NCBI RefSeq assembly: GCF_025252405.1
Contig: NZ_CP104307.1
Location: 5,039,311-5,103,310 of the forward strand
Direction of reading: 5' to 3'
From: Flavobacterium sp. TR2
GTDB lineage: Bacteria > Bacteroidota > Bacteroidia > Flavobacteriales > Flavobacteriaceae
Length of the DNA stretch: 64,000 bases
A program made the translations under genes and the position numbers. The notes below the pieces were generated by a model. That model saw only the letters and a program-made list of their open reading frames with translations, had not been told where the DNA came from and searched no databases. Of the stretch, positions 8,174-16,568 are shown piece after piece. The first letter of the stretch is position 1; each line of letters opens with the position of its first letter.

Positions 8174-10330
8174 ATGAAAAAAATATATTTTACCCTATTG
8201 ATCATAGGGCAATGTGTCTTTGCACAAAACAAAACCGCACAAGACACAACAAAGCAAGAACTTGAAAATGTTTTTGTAACGGCCAATCGTACAGCAACTT
8301 TAAGAAAAGAAACGCCAGTTGCTATAAGCAAATTAACCGCCAAAACAATTAACGAAACAAAAGCAACTGCAGTTTACGAAATCATTAATAAAACGCCTGG
8401 CGTGCTAATGGTGAATTTAGGCAACGAACAGCATATGATGTCAATTCGCCAGCCTATGACTACAAATGCTTATTATTTATACCTTGAAGATGGATTGCCA
8501 ATTCGTCCAATGGGAATTTTTAATCATAATGCCTTATTAGAAATAAACCAATACAATCTGCAAAGCATTGAAATTGTAAAAGGACCTGTTTCTTCTTTGT
8601 ACGGGCCAGAAGCCGTTGGCGGAACCATCAATCTGATTTCCTTAAAACCACCTGTAGATCCTGAATTTAAATTTGGAGTTCAGGCCGACAATTATGGATA
8701 CAGAAGATTTCAAGCTGCTGGAGGAGCAACAATCGGAAAAGTTGGTTTTCATATTGCTGGAATTTCAAGTTTGCAGGAAAATGGCTGGATGACGTATTCT
8801 GATTATAATAAGGATAATTTGAACGCCAGAATTGATTACAACATTTCGCCTTCTACGCGACTGATCAGCAATACGATGTACGGAAAGTATTATTCTGACA
8901 TGAGCGGAACAGTCAATGAAGAAGCTTTTAACAATAGAACTTACAAAAGCACTTCTGATTTTACCTATAGAAAATCGGATGCTTTGAGAACTCGTGTAAC
9001 GTTAGAACATGACTGGAATGCTAATTCTAACAGTTACATTACAGCCTATTTGCGTGATAATAAATTAGGGCAAAATCCGTCTTATGGAATTAAATGGAGT
9101 CCGACAGTAAATCCAACAACAGCCAAAGGTGAAGTAAATTCAAACAACTTTAAAAGTTATGGCGCAATTGGACAGCACACGCAAAAATTTGATTTCTTGA
9201 ATACCAAAATTGTGGCTGGAGCTTTATACGATTATTCTCCTGTGACTTATTGGTCGTATGTAATTGATTTAAAAGCCAATTTGAATCCAGGACAGCCAGG
9301 AAAACAAACAGTAGATTCGTATGAGATCGTTGCTGAACATCCAGATTCTAAACTTTCTGATTATACAGCTGATATTTTCAATACAGCTGGTTACGCGCAA
9401 ATCAGCTTTAATCCAATCGAAAAATTAGTTATTACAGTCGGCGGCCGTTATGACAACATGAAAGTGAATTATGATAATGCTATTGACCTTTCTACAGGAA
9501 GCAAAATGTATGACAAATTTACTTTCAAGATTGGAGCCAATTATAACCCCACAGAATTTGCAGGCTTTTATGGTAATTATTCTCAAGGATTTGCTCCTCC
9601 TGGCATTACTTCTATTTTTAGAGCCAAACCAGGAACCGGCGGTACTTCTGGCGTTCCTGCAGAATTTTATTACAACTTAAAACCAGCAGATTTTGACAAT
9701 TATGAAGTTGGCGGATGGTTTTCGTTTTTAGAAAACAAATTAAACATTGATTATGCTTTTTACTATATGGAAGGTAAAAATGAATTACTGAACATCAAAC
9801 TTCCAGACAATTCAACCGATTATCGCTCAGCAGGAGAAACGCGCCATAAAGGAATCGAGTTTGGCGCTTCTTACAGACCTTCAAAACAATTTAATATTCG
9901 TCTTGGCGGAACTTACGCGCAGCATACTTACATTGATTTTAAACTTTCAGACAAACCATCAGATCCGATTCAGGATTTAAACGGAAAAGAAATGCCTTCT
10001 GCTCCAAAATGGTCAGGAAATTCAGAAGTGAGCTATTATCCCAACTGGCTTCCTAATTTAAGAACATCTTTAGAATGGCAACTTGTAGGCAGTTACTATC
10101 AAGATCAAATTAATACAGTAAAATATGATGGCTACAATATTTTCAACGCTAGAATTGGCTATCAATGGAAAAAAATTGAGGTTTATGGAAATGTATTAAA
10201 TCTTACGGACAAACTATATGCGTATAATGTTACAAGAACGAATGCTGCCAATGCCCAACCCACATATACTGCCGCTGCACCGAGAACTTTTGTATTCGGA
10301 ATTCAATATAATTTTTCATTAAAAAAATAA
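8174..10330 (+). CDS. TonB-dependent outer-membrane receptor
   Basis: A 718-residue TonB-dependent receptor. Residues 1-18 are a signal peptide (ending FAQ). There is no carboxypeptidase-regulatory-like prefix, so it is not a SusC type. The plug shows VFVTANRTATLRKETPVAI (TonB-box-like region), then IVKGPVSSLYGPEAVGGTINLIS. The rest is a 22-strand barrel with a typical aromatic end (FGIQYNFSLKK). The plug contains MMSIRQPMTTNAYYLYLEDG and RPMGIFNHNALL, with several Met and His residues facing the ligand side in this family. The next gene is a PepSY reductase-like protein 2 bp away, so the pair likely handles a metal chelate such as a ferric siderophore; copper is an alternative. Confidence 0.85.
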   Translation: MKKIYFTLLIIGQCVFAQNKTAQDTTKQELENVFVTANRTATLRKETPVAISKLTAKTINETKATAVYEIINKTPGVLMVNLGNEQHMMSIRQPMTTNAYYLYLEDGLPIRPMGIFNHNALLEINQYNLQSIEIVKGPVSSLYGPEAVGGTINLISLKPPVDPEFKFGVQADNYGYRRFQAAGGATIGKVGFHIAGISSLQENGWMTYSDYNKDNLNARIDYNISPSTRLISNTMYGKYYSDMSGTVNEEAFNNRTYKSTSDFTYRKSDALRTRVTLEHDWNANSNSYITAYLRDNKLGQNPSYGIKWSPTVNPTTAKGEVNSNNFKSYGAIGQHTQKFDFLNTKIVAGALYDYSPVTYWSYVIDLKANLNPGQPGKQTVDSYEIVAEHPDSKLSDYTADIFNTAGYAQISFNPIEKLVITVGGRYDNMKVNYDNAIDLSTGSKMYDKFTFKIGANYNPTEFAGFYGNYSQGFAPPGITSIFRAKPGTGGTSGVPAEFYYNLKPADFDNYEVGGWFSFLENKLNIDYAFYYMEGKNELLNIKLPDNSTDYRSAGETRHKGIEFGASYRPSKQFNIRLGGTYAQHTYIDFKLSDKPSDPIQDLNGKEMPSAPKWSGNSEVSYYPNWLPNLRTSLEWQLVGSYYQDQINTVKYDGYNIFNARIGYQWKKIEVYGNVLNLTDKLYAYNVTRTNAANAQPTYTAAAPRTFVFGIQYNFSLKK

Positions 10331-10332
10331 AC

Positions 10333-11931
10333 ATGAGTAAAGAAACAAACAAAAAGTCTCCAAAGAAAAAGGATTCTAAAGTCATTAAAAAAGTCAAACA
10401 AAATATGTACAAATGGCATCGTGTTATTGGTTTGATTACGGTTGTTCCTGTAATTTTCTGGACATTTTCTGGTTTGATGCATCCTTTTATGGCACACTTT
10501 TTTAAACCTGAAATTGCTCATGATAAAATTGAACAACCCATAATCGATAAAAGCCAATTGCATTATTCTATTCAAGAGGTTTTACTGAAAAATGAAATAT
10601 CGCAATTCAAAAATTTCAGGATTGTTGCTTTCAATAACGCTACTTATTATCAGGTAAAAACAATTCTAGGCGAACTTTGGTATTATGATGCGAACACGGC
10701 CAAAAAGTTGGAAAATGGAGATCACAAATATGCCGAATGGCTTTCTCGTTATTTCTTAGACGATCAAAAAAGTGCGGTGAAAAATAGCGAAGTTGTAACC
10801 GAATTTACTTCGCAATATAAATATGTCAACCGTTATTTGCCCGTTTACAAATTAAGTTTTGACCGTCCAGATGCCATGCAGGTATATGTAGAAACTTCTT
10901 CGAGCAAATTGGCAACCTATAATCCGATTTCTCGGCAAGCTTTCATCTGGTTTTTTGACACTTTTCATAATTGGTCTTTTATTGATGCCATAAGCAACAA
11001 TAGCGTCCGAATTATTACAATGATTTTACTATTGTCAATAATTGGTTTTTCTGCCTTGAGCGGTATTTTAATTTATGGTTTGCTTTGGAAACAATTCAAA
11101 AAAACAGATAGTTTGGCTCCGAAAAAAGGTTTAAGAAAATACCACCGCCAAATTGGAATTTGGATTTCGCTTTTTACATTGACTTTTGCTTTCAGCGGCG
11201 CGTATCATGCGACTACAAAATGGAATCCTTATACTTTATCGCAAATGGTTTACGAACCAACTTTTGTCACCAAAGAAATTCCTGAAGCAAATAATAATCT
11301 AAATTTGGATTGGAGTCGTTTTCAAAACATCAGTTTGATTATGCTAAATGACTCTACATATTACAGATGCCAATTGCTTGAAAAAAACACAAAACGATTT
11401 AAAATACCAAAATCAGATTCGAAATGGACCAAAAAAGAGGATCAAAAATCTGAATCGATTTACATTAATGCAGCAACAAATAAAGTCACTCCGAATCTCG
11501 ATTTAGAATATGCCGAATTTTTAGCGTATTATTTTACGGATGGAGCGCCAAAAGCTTCTTGTTGCGAAATGATCGAAACTTCTAAAGATGATTCTCAGCC
11601 TTCTTTTGAAAATATAAAATTGCTTGAATCTAAAGTTTTGACCGATTTTGATAGCAGAGAATATGGTTTTGTCAACAAAAGGCTCCCTGTAGTAAAACTG
11701 GCTTATGACACACCTCAGAAAACCACTTATTTTATAGAAACTTCAACATCAAGATTGGCGGCAGTTGTCAATAATTCAGATCGAGTTGAGGGCTATTCTT
11801 TTGCCATTCTTCATAAATTTCTATTTATGGACTGGGCAGGAAAAAATATTCGGGATTTAGCGACCGTTTTGGCAGCGCTATCCATTTTAATTGTGAGTAT
11901 TTTAGGTTTTATCCTTTTTCTGAAAAAGTAA
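10333..11931 (+). CDS. PepSY-associated membrane protein (PepSY_TM family)
   Basis: A 532-residue inner-membrane protein with four predicted membrane segments: KWHRVIGLITVVPVIFWTFSG (about 33-53), IITMILLLSIIGFSALSG (about 230-250), HRQIGIWISLFTLTFAFSG (about 272-290) and TVLAALSILIVSILGFILFL at the end. Two periplasmic PepSY-like regions lie between them, each ending with a similar RYLPVYKLSFDRPDAMQVYVET or KRLPVVKLAYDTPQKTTYFIET strand. Paired His residues in membrane segments suggest heme or metal handling, as in PepSY reductases that act on ferric siderophores. A CC pair (ASCCEM) lies in the second periplasmic part. Nearly abutting the receptor gene, it should be translated from the same mRNA. 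Confidence 0.8.
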   Translation: MSKETNKKSPKKKDSKVIKKVKQNMYKWHRVIGLITVVPVIFWTFSGLMHPFMAHFFKPEIAHDKIEQPIIDKSQLHYSIQEVLLKNEISQFKNFRIVAFNNATYYQVKTILGELWYYDANTAKKLENGDHKYAEWLSRYFLDDQKSAVKNSEVVTEFTSQYKYVNRYLPVYKLSFDRPDAMQVYVETSSSKLATYNPISRQAFIWFFDTFHNWSFIDAISNNSVRIITMILLLSIIGFSALSGILIYGLLWKQFKKTDSLAPKKGLRKYHRQIGIWISLFTLTFAFSGAYHATTKWNPYTLSQMVYEPTFVTKEIPEANNNLNLDWSRFQNISLIMLNDSTYYRCQLLEKNTKRFKIPKSDSKWTKKEDQKSESIYINAATNKVTPNLDLEYAEFLAYYFTDGAPKASCCEMIETSKDDSQPSFENIKLLESKVLTDFDSREYGFVNKRLPVVKLAYDTPQKTTYFIETSTSRLAAVVNNSDRVEGYSFAILHKFLFMDWAGKNIRDLATVLAALSILIVSILGFILFLKK

Positions 11932-11949
11932 ATAAAAGGTCCTGAGCAA

Positions 11950-11999
11950 CTAAGATTCTGAGGTTCTAAGAAAAAAAACTTAGCATCTCAGAATCTTAG
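11950..11999. repeat. CTTAG-family inverted repeat between convergent genes
   Basis: CTAAGATTCTGAG and CTCAGAATCTTAG form a perfect 13-bp inverted repeat around an A-run, followed by further CTTAGCATCTTAGAACC words. It probably acts as a bidirectional terminator for the PepSY gene and trmH. The same CTTAGCATCTTAG words occur in the tandem array at 26.7-27.1 kb. Confidence 0.6.
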
Positions 12000-12021
12000 C
12001 ATCTTAGAACCTTAAAAAAAT

Positions 12022-12684
12022 TTATCTCGGGTTATCTTGGTAATAACGTTCTTCAATTCGTTTTATATCCCGTATTGAGTTTTTAGCCCAATCCAAACGT
12101 TTTGCTAAAATTTCTTCATCAGTCAATTTCCAATCGATATCAGATCTTCTAAGTCTGTTTGTCAAGCTTTGAATAATAATCGCTGCAGAAACTGAAATAT
12201 TTAGACTCTCTGTAAAACCTACCATTGGTATTTTTAGAAAACCATCGGCGTTTTCCATAATTTCTTTTGATAATCCTTCTTTTTCTGTTCCGAAGAATAA
12301 GGCGCTCGGCTTTGAAATATCAAAATCTTCCAGCATACAATCCTTCTCGTGCGGAGTTGTGGCAATAATCTGGTAACCTTTACTTCTCAAATCAGAAAGA
12401 CATCCTGAAACTGAATCAAATCGATTGATATCAACCCATTTTTGCGCACCTAAAGCAATTTCTTTATCGATTCTTTTTCCAAAACGCTGTTCGATTACAT
12501 TCAGTTCCTGAATTCCAAAAACTTCACAGCTTCGCATTACTGCGCTTGTATTATGCATCTGATAAACATCTTCTACTGCAACTGTAAAATGTTTTGTTCT
12601 ATTTTCTAGTACTTTTAAAAAATTAGCTTTTCTATTTTCAGTTAATATGTTTTCTAAGAATGCGAGATAATCTAAATCAATCAT
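12022..12684 (-). CDS. trmH: SpoU-family tRNA 2'-O-methyltransferase, TrmH-like
   Basis: A 220-residue SPOUT methyltransferase. The three SpoU motifs are present: motif 1 MHNTSAVMRSCEVFGI with the catalytic Arg, motif 2 ALFFGTEKEGLSKEI, and motif 3 IPMVGFTESLNISVSAAIII, which build the SAM-binding trefoil knot. The additional N-terminal helix and C-terminal extension fit TrmH, which methylates G18 in the tRNA D-loop, better than the rRNA enzyme RlmB; the exact position modified is inferred. It has its own promoter match, so it is probably not part of the upstream sulfation cassette. Confidence 0.88.
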   Translation of the reverse strand: MIDLDYLAFLENILTENRKANFLKVLENRTKHFTVAVEDVYQMHNTSAVMRSCEVFGIQELNVIEQRFGKRIDKEIALGAQKWVDINRFDSVSGCLSDLRSKGYQIIATTPHEKDCMLEDFDISKPSALFFGTEKEGLSKEIMENADGFLKIPMVGFTESLNISVSAAIIIQSLTNRLRRSDIDWKLTDEEILAKRLDWAKNSIRDIKRIEERYYQDNPR

Positions 12685-12701
12685 TTTATTTAAGTTTGGC
12701 G

Positions 12702-12709
12702 CAAAAATA
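12702..12709 (-). promoter_or_regulatory. -7 promoter element (TATTTTTG on minus strand) for trmH
   Basis: The plus strand reads CAAAAATA, the reverse of an exact TAnnTTTG match. It sits in the 61-bp gap between trmH and the sulfotransferase gene and marks trmH as a separate transcription unit. Confidence 0.5.
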
Positions 12710-12745
12710 CATAAATAAAAGAGAAAGAAGGCTCCGCTAAAATTT

Positions 12746-13720
12746 TCAACGGGCTAAATCTTCAACGAAATTAGCATTAAGTTTTTCGTGCAGAACGTTC
12801 ACTTCATCCAAATTTGCAGACAAAATATCATCTTGATAAGAGTCACCGGCAAAAACATTATTTTCATTTTTAGAATGATTTTTCAAGCGTTCCAGCATGA
12901 CATTTAATTCGCTTTCAGAAAAATCGACAGCAATAAAAGATATAAAGCGCTCTATGACATTTTTCATGCCGTCATTATAATTGAGCATTACAACATTGCG
13001 GTCTGTTTTATAAAAATCAAGAAAACCGCGAAAATACTTTTCTAAAACCACAGCTTGATACTGCCGAAAACTCATACCTTGAATTTCTTTAGGAGTAATT
13101 CCAAACACCTTTGACGGAATTAAATTTGGAATCATATGCATTCCTGCCTTATTTTGATGAGACCTTAAAACCTCTCCCGGATTTCGATACAGCAAAGCAA
13201 AAGGAACTTCAGGAAAAACCGATCTTAAATAAGGAGCCTTAAAAATACTCCACGCATCCAGTTTTATAATAAGATTCTTTTGTTCGGCAAATCTCTTCTG
13301 CCCAAGCAACCTGATGACCGATTTCAGCAAAACCGCTTTAACCTCTGTATCAAAAGCATCGCTTCTTAAAATCTGATCGATAATAGGAGCCTCAGAAACC
13401 ATAATATTTTCAGAGCACGTTGCTAGAGACTGACTCAGCATGGTAGATCCGCATCTTGAGACATGAAAAACCAATCCTTTTAATGCTACAAAATCCAGTT
13501 CTTTAGACCAGTCAATCAGATTTTGTGCTGTACTTACTAATTTAAAAGGTTTTGAATTATAGATGTGGCTGTAGCATTTCACGATTGTCTCTTCAAAAAA
13601 AGGTTCTGCAAAAGGAATATCCGAAAAATAAATCCACTCAAAATAGACCTCTTTCTCTTTCTCTTTTTCGATCAATTTAATCGGAATCCAATTTAAAATA
13701 AGCTCTTGTATACTTTCCAT
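12746..13720 (-). CDS. PAPS-dependent sulfotransferase family protein
   Basis: A 324-residue cytosolic sulfotransferase-like protein. The 5'-phosphosulfate loop is visible as GLVFHVSRCGSTMLSQSLA (about residue 80 on), with the Ser/Thr-rich P-loop that binds PAPS, and the 3'-phosphate site as FALLYRNPGEVLRSH (about residues 176-190), containing the RNP-x-E-x(3)-S-type motif. It should transfer a sulfuryl group from PAPS to a hydroxyl or amine. The acceptor is unknown. It is the last gene of a tight cassette behind an APS kinase, which makes PAPS, and an Asp/Asn beta-hydroxylase-like gene, 20 bp apart. This context supports real PAPS use. Confidence 0.8.
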   Translation of the reverse strand: MESIQELILNWIPIKLIEKEKEKEVYFEWIYFSDIPFAEPFFEETIVKCYSHIYNSKPFKLVSTAQNLIDWSKELDFVALKGLVFHVSRCGSTMLSQSLATCSENIMVSEAPIIDQILRSDAFDTEVKAVLLKSVIRLLGQKRFAEQKNLIIKLDAWSIFKAPYLRSVFPEVPFALLYRNPGEVLRSHQNKAGMHMIPNLIPSKVFGITPKEIQGMSFRQYQAVVLEKYFRGFLDFYKTDRNVVMLNYNDGMKNVIERFISFIAVDFSESELNVMLERLKNHSKNENNVFAGDSYQDDILSANLDEVNVLHEKLNANFVEDLAR

Positions 13721-13740
13721 TTTTATGAGTTCATTTACAC

Positions 13741-14412
13741 CTAAAGTTCGGCAATAATCTTAGCGTTAATTTCAGATGGATTTCTAGAAAGCTCAGCAAT
13801 AATCTGCTGTTTCACCTCATCTGAATATTGACTTTTGGACGTATGCTCAACATCAAAACCCATTTTAGAAAACAATTCATCAGACCATTTATTTCTGATA
13901 CAATCCAAAGTCAAGTGAATTCTAGGTTCTGAGCTTTTATTCTCAACACTATGCGGCAATTGAAAATTGGCATACCAGCACTCTCCCATTTTCATCGGAA
14001 CCAGCTTTTTGTCTACATAAAAATAAACTTCAGAATTGGTGACAATAGGAACATGAATCCTAAAAAAACCATCTTCATACGAAGTATCATTATCCATATG
14101 CTCTTTAATCTCGCTGTTAGGACCAAGCCTTAATAATCTCACCGCCTCTTTTTCACATTCAAACCAATCCATTATTTCTTCAAAATAAGGACAGCTGTCA
14201 AGCAAAGGCGTATTTTTATATTCTTTATCTGCAAAAGAAAGGATATCGGTTTCTAAACCAGATTGCGATCGCAGAGAAACGCTTGTCCATTTTCCTTCGT
14301 AGCGATTCGTATTAAAATGCGGCGTCCATAAATTAGTCTCGCAAGTTGCCAAATCGGTTTGCAATTTTTCAATTGAAAAAGAAATGGGAAGCTGGCAGGA
14401 AGAAGGATTCAT
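13741..14412 (-). CDS. Aspartyl/asparaginyl beta-hydroxylase domain protein
   Basis: A 223-residue protein matching the Asp/Asn beta-hydroxylase (Asp_Arg_Hydrox) family of Fe(II)/2-oxoglutarate oxygenases. The core runs from RLGPNSEIKEHMDNDTSYEDG through FRIHVPIVTNSEVYFYVD to GECWYANFQLPHSVENKSSEPRIHLTLDC. His in KEHMD and His in LPHSVEN fit the two iron-binding His residues, and Arg in EPRIHL fits the 2-oxoglutarate-binding Arg. It probably hydroxylates a peptide side chain or a free amino-acid-like molecule. The gene lies 4 bp after the APS kinase gene and 20 bp before the sulfotransferase gene, so hydroxylation could create the hydroxyl that is then sulfated. Confidence 0.78.
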   Translation of the reverse strand: MNPSSCQLPISFSIEKLQTDLATCETNLWTPHFNTNRYEGKWTSVSLRSQSGLETDILSFADKEYKNTPLLDSCPYFEEIMDWFECEKEAVRLLRLGPNSEIKEHMDNDTSYEDGFFRIHVPIVTNSEVYFYVDKKLVPMKMGECWYANFQLPHSVENKSSEPRIHLTLDCIRNKWSDELFSKMGFDVEHTSKSQYSDEVKQQIIAELSRNPSEINAKIIAEL

Positions 14413-14416
14413 AAGC

Positions 14417-14944
14417 CTAAAAATTTAAATTGCTAATTATAAAATTGTACAGTTTATTGGCAGAAACCGAAACCGTTTCAGAATCTGTTTTTAATACTAA
14501 ATCTGCTTTTTCTGGGATTTCAAAAACATCGCTTATACCGGTAAAACTCCTAATTTTATTTTGATCATGGTCTGGCAATAATGCTCTTTTGTACAATCCT
14601 TTCGGATCTCTTTCAATGAGATTGGCAATGGAACAATCTAGAAATACTGTTTTTACGAATTCAAAAGCCCGTAATTCATTTCTAACATTTTCATAGGGAT
14701 TTATAACTGACATCAGAACGATTTTATTTTCCTCAATCAAACTCCGGCCAACATTAAAAAGACGCCGTACATTTTCGCAACGGTCTTCTTTAGAAAATCC
14801 TAAATCTTTACAAATTGTCTGTCGGTAAACGTCGCCATCTACTATCTCAGCTTCATAATTATTTTGAAGCAGCAGATGCCTGACATTTTCTGCCAATGTG
14901 GTTTTTCCTGAACCAGACAACCCTGTAAATTGAATTAAAATCAT
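14417..14944 (-). CDS. cysC: Adenylylsulfate (APS) kinase, CysC-like
   Basis: A 175-residue P-loop kinase of the CysC family, which phosphorylates APS to PAPS. Visible: Walker A FTGLSGSGKTTLAENV, then VDGDVYRQTICKDLGFSKEDRCENVRR (APS-binding segment; the usual RxxLxxDLGFSxxDR appears as RQTICKDLGFSKEDR), VLMSVINPYENVRNELR (usually SFISPYRxxR) and VFLDCSIANLIERDPKGLY (usual CxxRDPKGLYKKAR). The lid is YKRALLPDHDQNKIRSFTGI. There is no sulfurylase gene nearby, so this is not an assimilation operon. As first gene of a three-gene cassette it should feed PAPS to the sulfotransferase. Confidence 0.85.
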   Translation of the reverse strand: MILIQFTGLSGSGKTTLAENVRHLLLQNNYEAEIVDGDVYRQTICKDLGFSKEDRCENVRRLFNVGRSLIEENKIVLMSVINPYENVRNELRAFEFVKTVFLDCSIANLIERDPKGLYKRALLPDHDQNKIRSFTGISDVFEIPEKADLVLKTDSETVSVSANKLYNFIISNLNF

Positions 14945-15110
14945 TTAAAATCACTTTTAATAAACAGAACATTAAAACTAAATAATTTAGAAAGAGAGTC
15001 AAAGAGTATAAATACCCTTTATTTTCTCAAAAAAAGCATTGCTAAACCTAACTATTTCTCCAACATTTGAATAAAGAAATCACTATTTTTATCTTTTAAT
15101 AAAACTAAAA

Positions 15111-15806
15111 ATGAAAAAGAAACTTGTTGTTCTGACAGGAGCGGGAATCAGTGCTGAAAGCGGCATTAAAACTTTTCGCGATAGCGATGGTTTGTGGGAA
15201 GGCCATGATGTAATGGAGGTTGCAACTCCAGAAGGCTGGCATAAAAATCAGGAATTGGTTCTGGATTTCTACAACAAAAGACGCCAGCAGCTAAAAGAAG
15301 TAAATCCGAATCTTGGCCACACGATTTTGGCTGAATTAGAAAAGGACTTCGACGTACACATCATCACTCAAAATGTTGACGATCTTCATGAGCGCGCAGG
15401 CAGCACAAACGTTTTGCATTTGCATGGCGAATTGCTAAAAGTGCGAAGCACGCAGAATAAAAACCTCATTTTAGATTGGACAGAAGATTTGCTTACCGGA
15501 GATTTGGATGCAAACGGACATCAATTGCGCCCGCACATTGTCTGGTTTGGCGAAGAAGTTCCTGCACTCGAAGAAGCCATTGACATTACAGAAACCGCAG
15601 ATTATTTTGCTGTAATCGGGACTTCTCTGCAAGTTTATCCCGCTGCTGGATTAATTGCCTACACACCAAGCACGACTCCAGTTTTTTATATTGATCCGAA
15701 ACCTATTTCGATTCCGAATCTTAGAAATAAAGTCGAAACCATTGCCAAATTTGCTTCTGAAGGCGTTGCAGATTTAAGAGAGAAATTAACCAACTTAGAA
15801 AAATAA
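15111..15806 (+). CDS. cobB: NAD-dependent protein deacylase, sirtuin class III, cysteine-free
   Basis: A 231-residue sirtuin of the CobB/SIRT5 class. NAD-binding motifs: GAGISAESGIKTFRD, ITQNVDDLHERAG, the catalytic His in LHLHGEL, and GTSLQVYPAAGL. FYNKRRQQ carries the Tyr-x-x-Arg pair that in class III sirtuins recognises succinyl-, malonyl- or glutaryl-lysine, so desuccinylase-type activity is likely. Between LHGEL and RPHIVWFGE the small zinc domain has none of the four expected Cys; the entire protein contains no Cys. It is followed 1 base later by the desaturase-like gene. Confidence 0.88.
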   Translation: MKKKLVVLTGAGISAESGIKTFRDSDGLWEGHDVMEVATPEGWHKNQELVLDFYNKRRQQLKEVNPNLGHTILAELEKDFDVHIITQNVDDLHERAGSTNVLHLHGELLKVRSTQNKNLILDWTEDLLTGDLDANGHQLRPHIVWFGEEVPALEEAIDITETADYFAVIGTSLQVYPAAGLIAYTPSTTPVFYIDPKPISIPNLRNKVETIAKFASEGVADLREKLTNLEK

Positions 15807-15807
15807 C

Positions 15808-16500
15808 ATGATTTTTGAAAGCTGGCTGCAGCAGTTAACCCAGTTCAATCTCTTCTGGCTCTTTATTTTCTTTTTGATCGAAAATTCAGTCCTAGTCGGA
15901 TTATCAGTTTTGGTTGGAAAAATAATGGAACCTGAAAACACTTTTTTGAAGAATACAGATCAAAAATGGGTGTTTTCTACGCTGCTTTGCAATACAGTCA
16001 TCACTTTAATCGGCTTTGAATTGTATCGCTGCGGAATTCTAAAAATAGATTTTTCAGCTTCCGCTAAAAACATCATTTTTGATACGCTTTTACTGATTCT
16101 GCTAATGGATCTTTTCATGTTTATTTTTCATTTTCTGGTCCATCAATTAAAATGGCTTTACCCAATCCATAAACTGCATCACACGCATATCGAAACCAAT
16201 GTCTACAGTTTGTATGTCCTTCACCCAATAGAAACTTTAGGTTTTGGCTTTATATGGCTGTTTTTAATTACGGTTTTGGAATTTAATTATTTGAGCATCA
16301 TTATTTATTTGATTCTAAATCTGTCTTATGGAATATTTGGACATTTAAAAAAAGACATATTCCCTTCTTTTTGGTACAGCAATTACTTTACAAAATGGAT
16401 TTCGACGACTAAATTCCATAATGACCATCATAAAAATGAGTCTCACAATTACGGCTTTTACTTTACAATTTGGGATAAAATTTTCAAAACCATAATTTAA
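15808..16500 (+). CDS. Sterol desaturase / fatty acid hydroxylase superfamily membrane protein
   Basis: A 230-residue membrane protein with four or so membrane segments and the His clusters of the fatty-acid hydroxylase superfamily: HFLVH (about residues 110-114), HKLHHTHIETN (about 122-132) and FHNDHHKNESHNYG (near the end), which bind a di-iron centre. In the family these enzymes hydroxylate or desaturate lipids such as sterols, carotenoids or fatty acids; the substrate here is not evident. ATG lies one base after the sirtuin stop, so the two genes form an operon. Confidence 0.82.
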   Translation: MIFESWLQQLTQFNLFWLFIFFLIENSVLVGLSVLVGKIMEPENTFLKNTDQKWVFSTLLCNTVITLIGFELYRCGILKIDFSASAKNIIFDTLLLILLMDLFMFIFHFLVHQLKWLYPIHKLHHTHIETNVYSLYVLHPIETLGFGFIWLFLITVLEFNYLSIIIYLILNLSYGIFGHLKKDIFPSFWYSNYFTKWISTTKFHNDHHKNESHNYGFYFTIWDKIFKTII

Positions 16501-16536
16501 GCTCCAATATAACTTTCAGAAGTTTTAACAATACCT

Positions 16537-16544
16537 TATATTTG
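16537..16544 (+). promoter_or_regulatory. -7 promoter element (TATATTTG) for purB
   Basis: An exact TAnnTTTG match, 24 bases before the purB ATG. It contains an in-frame TTG that could otherwise be taken as a start codon. Confidence 0.6.
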
Positions 16545-16568
16545 CACCTTTCGAAAAACAACATAACA

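Noticed and set aside
16542..16568. TTG at 16542 as an upstream purB start
   Set aside because: It is part of the TATATTTG -7 element; ATG 16569 matches the usual PurB N-terminus.
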